Source: Clostridiales bacterium
GTDB taxonomy: Bacteria; Bacillota; Clostridia; Oscillospirales; CAG-272
Reading direction: 5' to 3'
Assembly: GCA_012727435.1 (NCBI GenBank)
Contig: JAAYHB010000009.1
Span: forward strand, 1-53,970
DNA length: 53,970 nt
This document shows, piece by piece, positions 8,504 through 15,276 of this stretch. Below the pieces are notes generated by a model that saw nothing but the letters and a program-made list of their open reading frames with translations, was not told the DNA's origin and did not search any database. The first letter of the stretch is position 1; every line of letters begins with the position of its first letter. Made by a program: the position numbers and the translations under genes.

Positions 8504-9510
8504 AGTTTGCCCCGCCAGACCTCGGGGACAAACAGCTCTTTGAATTTTTCAATCGCATACCTGTCGGTCATGCCCGAGATGAAGTCTGCGACGCAGCGCT
8601 CCACTCCCTCCTTGTCAATCCCACGGACATACTGCTCGGGCATTCTTTCGGGGTTCTTGACATAGTATACAAAAAGCTGCTCGAGCATGGCCTTTGCCTT
8701 GCCCTCCTCGCGCTTTGCCTCGGGATTGAGGTACACGCTCCTGAACATAAACTGCCTCAGTTCCTCGGTAGCTTCCTTGATGTCGGGAGTCATCGAGATT
8801 CTCGGCTTATCAAAGCTGGCCTCGATGACGGCGGTCACCATGGTGTTGATCCTCTCCGAATGTGTCTCGCCGAGTGTCTTTCTAAGCTCCTTCGGAATGT
8901 CCTCTATTGTCAGTATGCCGGCGCGGCAGGCGTCGTCTATATCGTGATTGATGTAGGCTATGCGGTCGGCATATTTGATAATGCAGCCCTCAAGCGTCGA
9001 GGCCTCCATGTCGCCGGTATGGTTGGCTATCGCGTCGCGCACCTCCCAGGTCAGGTTAAGACCTTTACCGTCATTCTCAAGTGTCTCAACCACCCTGACA
9101 CTTTGCTTGTAATGCGTGAAGTCGGGCGAATAGCACTGCTGGAGCACCGCCTCGCCGGCATGTCCGAAGGGCGTGTGACCCAAATCATGCCCCAGCGCCC
9201 CGGCCTCGGCCAAATCCTCGTTGAGAAAGAGCGCCCGGGCGATAATCCGCGCGATCTGCGCCACCTCAAGCGTGTGGGTCAGCCGGGTGCGGTAATGGTC
9301 TCCCATCGGGGCCAGAAAGACCTGGGTCTTATGCGCCAGCCGCCTGAAGGCCTGCGAGTGGATTATCCGGTCGCGGTCGCGCTGGAAGTCGGTGCGGTTT
9401 TGACAGGGCTCGCATGGATGCTCGCGCCCGCGCGTGGCCGAAGTCAGAAATGCGTATTTCGACAGGGTCTGCCGCTCCCGCCTGAGCAGTCTCTCGCGGA
9501 CACACTCCAT
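8500..9510 (-). CDS. dgt: Deoxyguanosinetriphosphate triphosphohydrolase-like protein
   Basis: An HD-superfamily dNTP triphosphohydrolase, 336 residues. It has the family opening 'RTDFQRDRDRIIHSQAFRRL' and the metal-binding set H79 (THTLEV), H108-D109 (GHDLGHTPFGHAGE) and a later Asp in 'ADRIAYINHDIDD'. It hydrolyses dNTPs to nucleosides and triphosphate, which keeps pools balanced next to the primase gene. The ATG is preceded by GGGAGGTG. It is the first gene of the dgt-dnaG-rpoD cluster and is divergent from spoIIGA. A TATAAT-like box lies upstream on the minus strand (9564-9569), but I could not find a matching -35. Confidence 0.9.
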   Translation of the reverse strand: MECVRERLLRRERQTLSKYAFLTSATRGREHPCEPCQNRTDFQRDRDRIIHSQAFRRLAHKTQVFLAPMGDHYRTRLTHTLEVAQIARIIARALFLNEDLAEAGALGHDLGHTPFGHAGEAVLQQCYSPDFTHYKQSVRVVETLENDGKGLNLTWEVRDAIANHTGDMEASTLEGCIIKYADRIAYINHDIDDACRAGILTIEDIPKELRKTLGETHSERINTMVTAVIEASFDKPRISMTPDIKEATEELRQFMFRSVYLNPEAKREEGKAKAMLEQLFVYYVKNPERMPEQYVRGIDKEGVERCVADFISGMTDRYAIEKFKELFVPEVWRGKL

Positions 9511-9622
9511 TTTGACACCTCCCGCTTTTCATTTCCTTCATACAATATACGCAGCACGAGGGAATTATACTTTTTTATTCGCGCAATTTTCTGATTTTTG
9601 CGGTTTTTCATCGGGGGTGCGA

Positions 9623-9670
9623 GGCCGGGCAACCAAACCCGACCGGGTTCACGAGGAATAATCCCCGGCC
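9623..9670 (+). other. Two-stem structured segment between dgt and spoIIGA
   Basis: GGCCGGG (9623-9629) pairs perfectly with CCCGGCC (9664-9670) and encloses a smaller stem AACCC/GGGTT (9636-9640, 9645-9649) with a GACC loop. The element is flanked by direct copies of GGTGCGA (about 9616-9622 and 9679-9685). It lies in the 250-bp divergent gap and matches no riboswitch I know. It could be a leader RNA on either strand or a small dispersed repeat. Confidence 0.35.
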
Positions 9671-9681
9671 GACCAGAAGGT

Positions 9682-9714
9682 GCGACATAAAAGCAGTATT
9701 TCGGTATGTATAAT
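9682..9714 (+). promoter_or_regulatory. Candidate Spo0A-type promoter of spoIIGA-sigE
   Basis: TATAAT lies at 9709-9714. The best -35 match is GCGACA (9682-9687), 21 bp upstream, unusually far. The -35 overlaps TGCGACATA, which matches 7 of 9 positions of a Spo0A box (TTCGACAAA orientation). In Bacillus subtilis the spoIIG promoter also has an over-long spacer (22 bp) and Spo0A boxes over the -35; that is prior knowledge, and its application here is inference. Confidence 0.45.
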
Positions 9715-9760
9715 TATTACTGTGGCTTTGGGCTTCATCACACACAAGGCAGGGTTTGTT

Positions 9761-10630
9761 ATGCGTGAAGAAGTATACGCCGACCTTTTGTTTCTGATAA
9801 ACTTCAGCATGGATTTTCTCTGCCTGTACCTGACCGCCCGGTTCCTGCGGAGGCGCATGCGGCTTGTCCTGATTACCTCGGCGGCGACAGTAGGCGGGGT
9901 TTATTCGGTCGTCTCGCTTTTTTTGCCCTTCGGCAAGATCGAACTCTTTTTGTGTGACATCGCGGTCTGCGCGCTTATATGCACGATAGCCTTCCACTCG
10001 CTGAACAAGGCCGTAGGACAATTTGTTAAGGAAGTCGTTATTTACCTGCTTATCTCGATGACGCTCGGCGGGATAATGACCGCGCTCTTCAACCTCCTCA
10101 ACCGTCTCGACCTCCCGCTCCAGCAGGGCGGCGACAGCATTTCCTCATGGCTTTTTCTGCTGTTGGCGATAATTTCGGGGCTGACCGCGCTGGGTAGCGG
10201 AAACATACTCAAACGGATGTCGGCTCGCAGGATGCTGACCGTGAAAATCGAATTCGAAAAAAGAAGCGTGACGCTCACCGGCATGACCGATACCGGCAAC
10301 ATTCTGCGCGACCCCGCCAGCGGGAAACCGGTAATCATCACCGACATAAAATCCACCCTGCCCATCCTGCCCGACCCGATAAGGCAGGCAGCGATAGCCG
10401 GCAGGGTCGACAAACTGACCGAAATCCCGGTAAAATACTCAAACAGGATAAGGATAATTCCGAGCGAAACCGTCTCCGGGAAGCGGCTTTTGCTCGGAGT
10501 TGTGCCCGATAAAATCATACTCTCGGGCGAGCGCGGCGAGTCTGATGTTTCGGCGCTTTTCGCGCCGATGCCCCTCCCCTCGCTGCCCGAGGGCTGCAGC
10601 GCCATAATACCAGGAGAACTCAATATATAG
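9761..10630 (+). CDS. spoIIGA: Sporulation sigma-E factor-processing peptidase SpoIIGA
   Basis: The membrane-embedded aspartic protease that removes the pro-sequence of sigma E after the SpoIIR signal from the forespore. Five hydrophobic segments occupy residues about 5-150. The cytosolic domain carries the catalytic motif MTDTGN (Asp177), followed by '[10 protein letters not shown]' as in known SpoIIGA proteins. I start it at ATG 9761 (289 residues) because the N-terminus [14 protein letters not shown] matches the family; a longer frame to 9680 adds 27 residues that look unrelated. sigE follows after 11 nt, so protease and substrate are co-expressed. Confidence 0.93.
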   Translation: MREEVYADLLFLINFSMDFLCLYLTARFLRRRMRLVLITSAATVGGVYSVVSLFLPFGKIELFLCDIAVCALICTIAFHSLNKAVGQFVKEVVIYLLISMTLGGIMTALFNLLNRLDLPLQQGGDSISSWLFLLLAIISGLTALGSGNILKRMSARRMLTVKIEFEKRSVTLTGMTDTGNILRDPASGKPVIITDIKSTLPILPDPIRQAAIAGRVDKLTEIPVKYSNRIRIIPSETVSGKRLLLGVVPDKIILSGERGESDVSALFAPMPLPSLPEGCSAIIPGELNI

Positions 10631-10641
10631 GCGGTGGTAAA

Positions 10642-11355
10642 ATGAAGCTTTTTGGCCGGATAATCTCATTCATTAATTACATAAAATCGAAAAGACGCCC
10701 GAGAGCTCGGGGGATATTCTACATAAACGGCCCCGAAACCCTGCCCGCGCCGCTTTCGCGCGAGGACGAAGCCGAAATTATCGGCAGGCTCGAGACCGAC
10801 GAGAATGCAAAACTGACCCTCATCGAGCACAACCTGAGGCTTGTGGTCTACATAGCCAAAAAATTCGAGAACACCGGAACCGGGCTTGAGGACCTGATTT
10901 CAATCGGCACGGTAGGCCTTATCAAGGCGATAAACACCTTCCGCGCCGACAAAAACATAAAGCTCGCCACCTACGCCTCGCGCTGCATTGAAAACGAAAT
11001 CCTTATGTACATCCGCAAAAACGGCAACATAAAGGGCGAGATATCAATTGACGAGCCTTTAAATGTCGACTGGGACGGCAACGAGCTGCTGCTCTCGGAC
11101 ATTCTCGGCAGCGAAGAGGACGGCGTGTCCTACAACCTCGAGCAGCGTGAGGAGCGCGAGGCGATCCTGCGCGCGGTCTCGCGCCTCGGCGACCGTGAGC
11201 GGCTTATCGTCGAGCTGAGATACGGCCTCAACCAAAGAAGGGAAATGACCCAGAAGGAGGTTGCCGACCTTCTGGGCATATCGCAGTCATATATATCGCG
11301 TCTTGAAAAAAAGATACTCAAAAAGCTCAGAAGCGAAATGTTGGGCCAGGTATGA
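10642..11355 (+). CDS. sigE: RNA polymerase sporulation sigma factor sigma E
   Basis: The mother-cell sigma factor, 237 residues. It begins with a basic, amphipathic pro-region (about residues 1-27) and then '[14 protein letters not shown]', which matches the region around the known cleavage site. Region 2 ([16 protein letters not shown]...[17 protein letters not shown]) and region 4 ([28 protein letters not shown]) are intact. It is paired with spoIIGA 11 nt upstream. In B. subtilis sigG follows; here the next gene is convergent yigZ with only 4 nt between stops and no visible terminator. Confidence 0.95.
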   Translation: MKLFGRIISFINYIKSKRRPRARGIFYINGPETLPAPLSREDEAEIIGRLETDENAKLTLIEHNLRLVVYIAKKFENTGTGLEDLISIGTVGLIKAINTFRADKNIKLATYASRCIENEILMYIRKNGNIKGEISIDEPLNVDWDGNELLLSDILGSEEDGVSYNLEQREEREAILRAVSRLGDRERLIVELRYGLNQRREMTQKEVADLLGISQSYISRLEKKILKKLRSEMLGQV

Positions 11356-11359
11356 CGGG

Positions 11360-12001
11360 TCAGCGGCTGTCGTAGCGCTCGCCGGTGATGACCGGCCTGC
11401 ATTTGCCGCCACTGGCCGCCAACAGCGCCTCGCAGACCTTATCTGCCACTGCCTTTTTCACGGCAAAACGGAGTTTAACAACCTCGGCATATTCGGTGCC
11501 GTCGATTATCGCGTCGAACCCGGCAAGCTCGAAGAGTACCCTTTGATAATCCGAATAGGAACACTCAAAAGAAATTTCGGTATATGCCTCAAAAACCGCA
11601 ATGCCTGCCGCCTCCAGCGCCGCCGAGGCGGTTTTGGTATAAGCGCGGACAAGCCCGCCCATGCCGAGCAGGATTCCACCGAAATAGCGCGTCACGACAA
11701 TGCAGACGTCCGAAATGCCGGCTTTTTTGATACACTCGAGCACCGGCAGGCCGGCGCTGCCCTGCGGCTCGCCGTCGTCGGAATACTTTGCTATGCCGCA
11801 GGAAAGCAAAAAGGCATAAACATTGTGCCGGGCGGCATAGTGCTTTGCCCGGACTTCCCTGATAAACTCCTCGGCCTCCGCAGGTTTTTTCACCGGCCTT
11901 ATCTGCCCGATAAAGCGTGACCTTTTGACCTCATACTCTGCGGTTGCCTCGCTCCTAATGGTTGAGTAAACAAGAGGCCGGCTGTCATGCTCGCCCGACA
12001 T
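11360..12001 (-). CDS. YigZ family protein (IMPACT/UPF0029)
   Basis: A 213-residue protein with the UPF0029 N-terminal domain. Its signatures are 'KRSRFIGQIRPV', 'YSDDGEPQGSAG.P' and 'VVTRYFGGILLGMGGLVRAY'. A C-terminal ~60-residue domain resembling EF-G domain IV follows. Relatives are IMPACT proteins that in eukaryotes modulate Gcn2; the bacterial role is not settled. ATG 12001 has AAAGGAG at ideal spacing. An upstream ATG at 12049 would overlap hflX by 11 nt and add 16 unconserved residues. It lies 37 nt downstream of hflX. Confidence 0.88.
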   Translation of the reverse strand: MSGEHDSRPLVYSTIRSEATAEYEVKRSRFIGQIRPVKKPAEAEEFIREVRAKHYAARHNVYAFLLSCGIAKYSDDGEPQGSAGLPVLECIKKAGISDVCIVVTRYFGGILLGMGGLVRAYTKTASAALEAAGIAVFEAYTEISFECSYSDYQRVLFELAGFDAIIDGTEYAEVVKLRFAVKKAVADKVCEALLAASGGKCRPVITGERYDSR

Positions 12002-12038
12002 CACGCTCTCCTTTATGTGGATTTTACTTACTTGCGGC

Positions 12039-13294
12039 TCAGCGTTCATACTCTCTCATAATGCCCCGGGTTTTGGGATCAACCGAAGCAATTGCAACTA
12101 TCCCCTCCCCGGTATACCCGACATACTCAACAGTCGCCCTCTCATACAGTATATTCAGCGCCGCCGCCCTCTCGTGAGGGATCAGGTACTCGACCTGCCG
12201 CCTGCCAGAAAGAACCAGCGCCTCAAGCTTTTTGGTAAACTGCTCCATTCCCTGCCCGGTGAGCGCCGATATATAAACGCTGTTTTGGGCCTTGCCGGGG
12301 TCGTTTATTATCTCCGACACGCCGAGGTCGCACTTGTTGAAAACATAGAGGACCGGCTTCCCTGCCGCCCCGAGTTCGCAGAGCAGTTTCTCGGTGACCT
12401 CAAGCTGCGCTGAGGCTTCGGGGTCTGAGGCATCGACGACTATTATCAGTATATCGGCCAACGCCGTCTCCTCAAGCGTGGACCTGAAGGCTTTGATGAG
12501 ATGGTGCGGGAGTTTCCGTATAAAACCTACCGTGTCGGTCAGAAGAATGCTCTCGCCGCCCGGCAGGCTGAATTTTCTGGTGGTGGGGTCGAGGGTTGCA
12601 AAGAGTTTGTCCTCGACAAGCACCCCGGCGTCGGTCAGGCGGTTTAGCAGAGTCGACTTCCCGGCATTTGTGTACCCCACAATCGCCGCCCTGACCATGC
12701 CGCTTCTGTCGCGGCCGGCGCGCATGGTCGAGCGGTTTTTTTCGAGCCGCCCGAGCTCTGCCTCAAGCGTGGCAATCCTCCTCTTCAGATACCGCCGGTC
12801 GACCTCAAGCTTGCTCTCGCCGGGGCCGCGGGTGCCGATTCCTCCCGCCAGCCTTGACATCTCATGCCCCTTGCCGATAAGCCGGGGGGCTGTATATTTG
12901 AGCTGCGCCAGCTCGACCTGAAGCTTGCCCTCGTGCTCCTTGCGTGCCGCGCAAAAATGTCAAGGATCAGCATCGTGCGGTCGATGACCTCGACTCCGAC
13001 GTCCAGTCTGTCCTCGATGTTCCTTAGCTGCGAGGGTGAGAGCTCGTCGTCAAAAATAACGAGTTTTATGTCATGCAACCTGCACAGCCCGCAAATCTCG
13101 CCGATCTTCCCGGCGCCGAGATATGTCGCCGGGTCGGGACCCTCTCGGATCTGTATGGTTCGGGCGACAGCTTCGCCGCCGGCCGTCTCGAGCAGGCGCT
13201 CGAGCTCGTCAAGCGAGCGCTCGGCTGCGGGCAGCTCTCTTGAGTCGCTCGCCATGCCGGCAAGTATCGCCCGGGTTATTGCTTTGTTTTCCAT
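12039..13294 (-). pseudogene. hflX: Ribosome-splitting GTPase HflX, frameshifted
   Basis: Together two frames encode a full-length HflX (~418 residues). The N-terminal half, from ATG 13294 (AGGAGG upstream), has the family domain ending 'LSPSQLRNIED...DRTMLILDIFARHA'. Near 12940 the frame shifts; the correct continuation KEHEGKLQVELAQLKY...GHEMSRLAGGIGTRGPG lies in the other frame and continues to the stop at 12039. The GTPase part keeps GYTNAGKST, DTVGF and NKCD. Adding one base at the GCAAGG site (+ strand about 12940) restores a normal protein, so one base is missing. This could be a sequencing or assembly error, a recent mutation, or a programmed frameshift; I favour the first two. The normal function is rescue of stalled or hibernating ribosomes. 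Confidence 0.85.
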
Positions 13295-13465
13295 AAACCT
13301 CCTCAAATCTCACGGGCCGGCTAAAGCAGATAGTCCCCACAACAAAAGCGGCAAGCAATGCGCCATCCGGTCGACATTCCCTGCCTGCTTTTCTTTTGTC
13401 GGGTTCAGCGACAAAGCCGGAATCAAGGGTACAAACACGCACCCACACCGGTATGCCGTCGCCGA

Positions 13466-13678
13466 TTATTCCTTACCGCTCGCCTCGAGCCGCCTCTTGA
13501 ATCTGTCTACGCGGCCGCCGGAGTCCACAAACTTCTGCTTGCCCGTAAAGAAGGGGTGGCACTTGGAGCATATGTCGACCCTTATCTCCTTGCCTTTCGT
13601 GGACCTGGTCACAACGGTTTCGCCGCAAGCACACCTGATTATCGTTTCCTCGTACTTAGGGTGAATTCCTTCTTTCAT
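13466..13678 (-). CDS. rpmE: 50S ribosomal protein L31 (zinc-binding type)
   Basis: 70 residues, full length, with the 'MKEGIHP.Y' opening. Four cysteines are arranged as C-x-C (16, 18) and C-x-x-C (37, 40, [14 protein letters not shown]), which marks the zinc-containing form of L31. AAAGGA precedes the ATG. The gene has its own promoter and a ~115-nt leader full of inverted repeats (13718-13774), suggesting post-transcriptional control. The 170 nt between it and hflX hold no terminator that I can recognise. Confidence 0.95.
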   Translation of the reverse strand: MKEGIHPKYEETIIRCACGETVVTRSTKGKEIRVDICSKCHPFFTGKQKFVDSGGRVDRFKRRLEASGKE

Positions 13679-13717
13679 GATATATCCATTCCTTTGCTAA
13701 AAATATTCCTGATATGA

Positions 13718-13774
13718 GCCGGCATTTTCCGGCAACCATTCCGGCAAGGCGAGGGTCTTAACATGCTTTGCCGG
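13718..13774 (-). promoter_or_regulatory. Structured rpmE leader, candidate L31 autoregulatory element
   Basis: The 5' UTR holds four mutually complementary segments. In + coordinates they are TTGCCGG at 13768-13774, CCGGCAA at 13741-13747 and again at 13729-13735, and GCCGGC at 13718-13723. The first segment can pair with either CCGGCAA copy, so alternative structures are possible just upstream of the rpmE ribosome binding site. L31 leader motifs have been described in other bacteria; whether this belongs to one of those families is inference. Confidence 0.5.
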
Positions 13775-13801
13775 CTTGGTCAATATATGCAGCATCAAAG
13801 A

Positions 13802-13830
13802 ATTATACCACACATCGTGTGTTTTTGCAA
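13802..13830 (-). promoter_or_regulatory. rpmE promoter with palindrome in the spacer
   Basis: The minus strand reads TTGCAA (13825-13830), 17 bp, TATAAT (13802-13807). The spacer contains the inverted repeat CACAC-ATC-GTGTG (about 13810-13822), a good place for a repressor to block RNA polymerase. Transcription starts about 120 nt before the rpmE ATG. Confidence 0.75.
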
Positions 13831-13861
13831 CCATTTTATCAAATTTTTTTGCCGTTGCCGC

Positions 13862-15121
13862 TTATCTGATTTTCCTTGCCTCGACGTAGTATCTCTTTTC
13901 TTCGGCGTGACCCATCGAGAAGGCTTTCCTCGGCAGCGAACCGTCGCAGATTACGGTTTTGAAAAGCTCATCCTTGGCCATGCCGGCGTAAAGGAACCCG
14001 ACCGTGCGGGGTCTTGAGGCGAGCGAGAGCACCTCGGCCTCGCCGTGTATGTAGTCGACCGATATCTCTTTGTGTTCCTTTTGATATTCGTCAAGGAATT
14101 TTTGCAGCGTGCCGACGGCAAGCTGGTGCTCTGGCTTTTCAACCTTCACAATTACCTCTTCCCCGCCTGCCAGTATTCTGAACTCCTGCCCGGGCGCACC
14201 CCCAAAAAGCCGGGCACAGTATTCTTTGAATTCACCGAGCAGTTCTGTCGGGTCGGTGTTGAACACCACCCTGAATATCGGTTCAAAGGTCAGCGCCTCG
14301 TCGTGTATGTTGACAAGCTCGGCCAGCGCATAGCGCGCCGGGTGGCCCAGCGCCGCCTTCCCGAGCTCGGCCTTCACCTGCTCGTATACCGCCTTTGCGG
14401 TGGCCAGCGAGTGGTTCCCGTCCCCCACCGCTATCGCCAGCGGCACTTCCTGCCGCACTCCGTATTTTTGCGCGGCAAGCCCGGGGTCGGCCAGCCGGGC
14501 TATCTCGCGGGTCACATGGTCTATCCCTTCCCTGTCAACAAACCACGCCGAAATATGCCCGCCGCCCAGCATCAGGTCAAAATCGTATGCCGGCACAAGC
14601 TTTTCCTTCCGGCTCGCAAAGTATTCGATTATCTGCTTTTCGGGGTCGTCTGCAAGCAGCATGATATGGGGCAGCTCAAGCGGCGCGCGATTTCTGATTT
14701 TCACGCGCGGCGGGATACGCTCGGGCACCGTGCCCTCGGTGGCGCGGACGTGCGTCATTGTGCCGGGACGCCAGTCATAACATTCAAGGTCGACCGCGCC
14801 GACAATGCCGCGACGCACATCGCCGGTCGGCAGCCGGCGTTCGACATAAATCATCGTGTCTTTATATTCCCTGAGTATGCTGCCCTGGTATTCCTCCATG
14901 CAGGCGATAATCTTAGGCAATACACACTCGGCGTCTGCAAGGCGGTATTCGGGCAGAATGAGGTTGAGCGTCGAGGGCGAGTTACCCACCAGCTCGCCCG
15001 CCCGCTCCCAGTACTCGGGACGGCTTGTAAACTGGTCGCAGGCAATTACAGCCCATTTCTCGCCGTCAACACGGTCAAAATCCGGCAGAAGAATATCGGC
15101 CGGCACAAAACAGCTTTTCAC
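13862..15121 (-). CDS. DUF1015 family protein
   Basis: A 419-residue soluble protein of the DUF1015 family, recognised from 'VIACDQFTS.PEYW' near the N-terminus, 'LMLGGGHISAWF', and the highly conserved 'AVGDGNHSLATAK'. No catalytic activity is established for the family, although the conserved Asp-Gly-Asn-His motif suggests metal or nucleotide binding. The start is GTG 15121 with AAAGGG upstream. It has its own promoter and is followed by the rpmE promoter, so it is probably monocistronic. Confidence 0.85.
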   Translation of the reverse strand: MKSCFVPADILLPDFDRVDGEKWAVIACDQFTSRPEYWERAGELVGNSPSTLNLILPEYRLADAECVLPKIIACMEEYQGSILREYKDTMIYVERRLPTGDVRRGIVGAVDLECYDWRPGTMTHVRATEGTVPERIPPRVKIRNRAPLELPHIMLLADDPEKQIIEYFASRKEKLVPAYDFDLMLGGGHISAWFVDREGIDHVTREIARLADPGLAAQKYGVRQEVPLAIAVGDGNHSLATAKAVYEQVKAELGKAALGHPARYALAELVNIHDEALTFEPIFRVVFNTDPTELLGEFKEYCARLFGGAPGQEFRILAGGEEVIVKVEKPEHQLAVGTLQKFLDEYQKEHKEISVDYIHGEAEVLSLASRPRTVGFLYAGMAKDELFKTVICDGSLPRKAFSMGHAEEKRYYVEARKIR

Positions 15122-15151
15122 AAATAAAATCCCTTTGCTTGGTTTTTTATT

Positions 15152-15180
15152 ATTTTACATTATCGCGCCGAAAAAAGCAA
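15152..15180 (-). promoter_or_regulatory. Promoter of the DUF1015 gene
   Basis: The minus strand reads TTGCTT (15175-15180), 17 bp, TAAAAT (15152-15157), about 30 nt before the GTG start. It is back-to-back with the ABC transporter promoter at 15208-15236. Confidence 0.6.
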
Positions 15181-15206
15181 GATCTTTTCTTTTTTTATGT
15201 TTTATA

Positions 15207-15236
15207 GTTGCATACGCAACCATTAGGTGATATAAT
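15207..15236 (+). promoter_or_regulatory. ABC transporter promoter with operator-like dyad
   Basis: TTGCAT (15208-15213), 17 bp, TATAAT (15231-15236). The -35 box is embedded in the near-perfect 14-bp dyad GTTGCATACGCAAC (15207-15220), which would let a dimeric regulator exclude RNA polymerase. The operator resembles those bound by MarR-type regulators, but no regulator gene is adjacent; the assignment is inference. Confidence 0.75.
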
Positions 15237-15276
15237 ATAGAGCGATTATACCATAAAAACAGAAAGGTAGTTTTTT

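Noticed and set aside
9564-9569. ATTATA (TATAAT on the minus strand) as the dgt promoter.
   Set aside because: The -10 is good, but the sequence 16-18 bp upstream is A-rich without a -35 match, so I did not list it as a promoter.
8464-9594. Long open frame on the plus strand opposite dgt (376 codons).
   Set aside because: It is antisense to a clearly conserved HD-domain gene, has no recognisable protein pattern, and arises from the GC-rich codon use of the real gene.
14045-15127. Long open frame opposite the DUF1015 gene (360 codons).
   Set aside because: It is the shadow of a conserved gene; the translation is rich in His, Arg and Gly with no domain and no suitable ribosome binding site.
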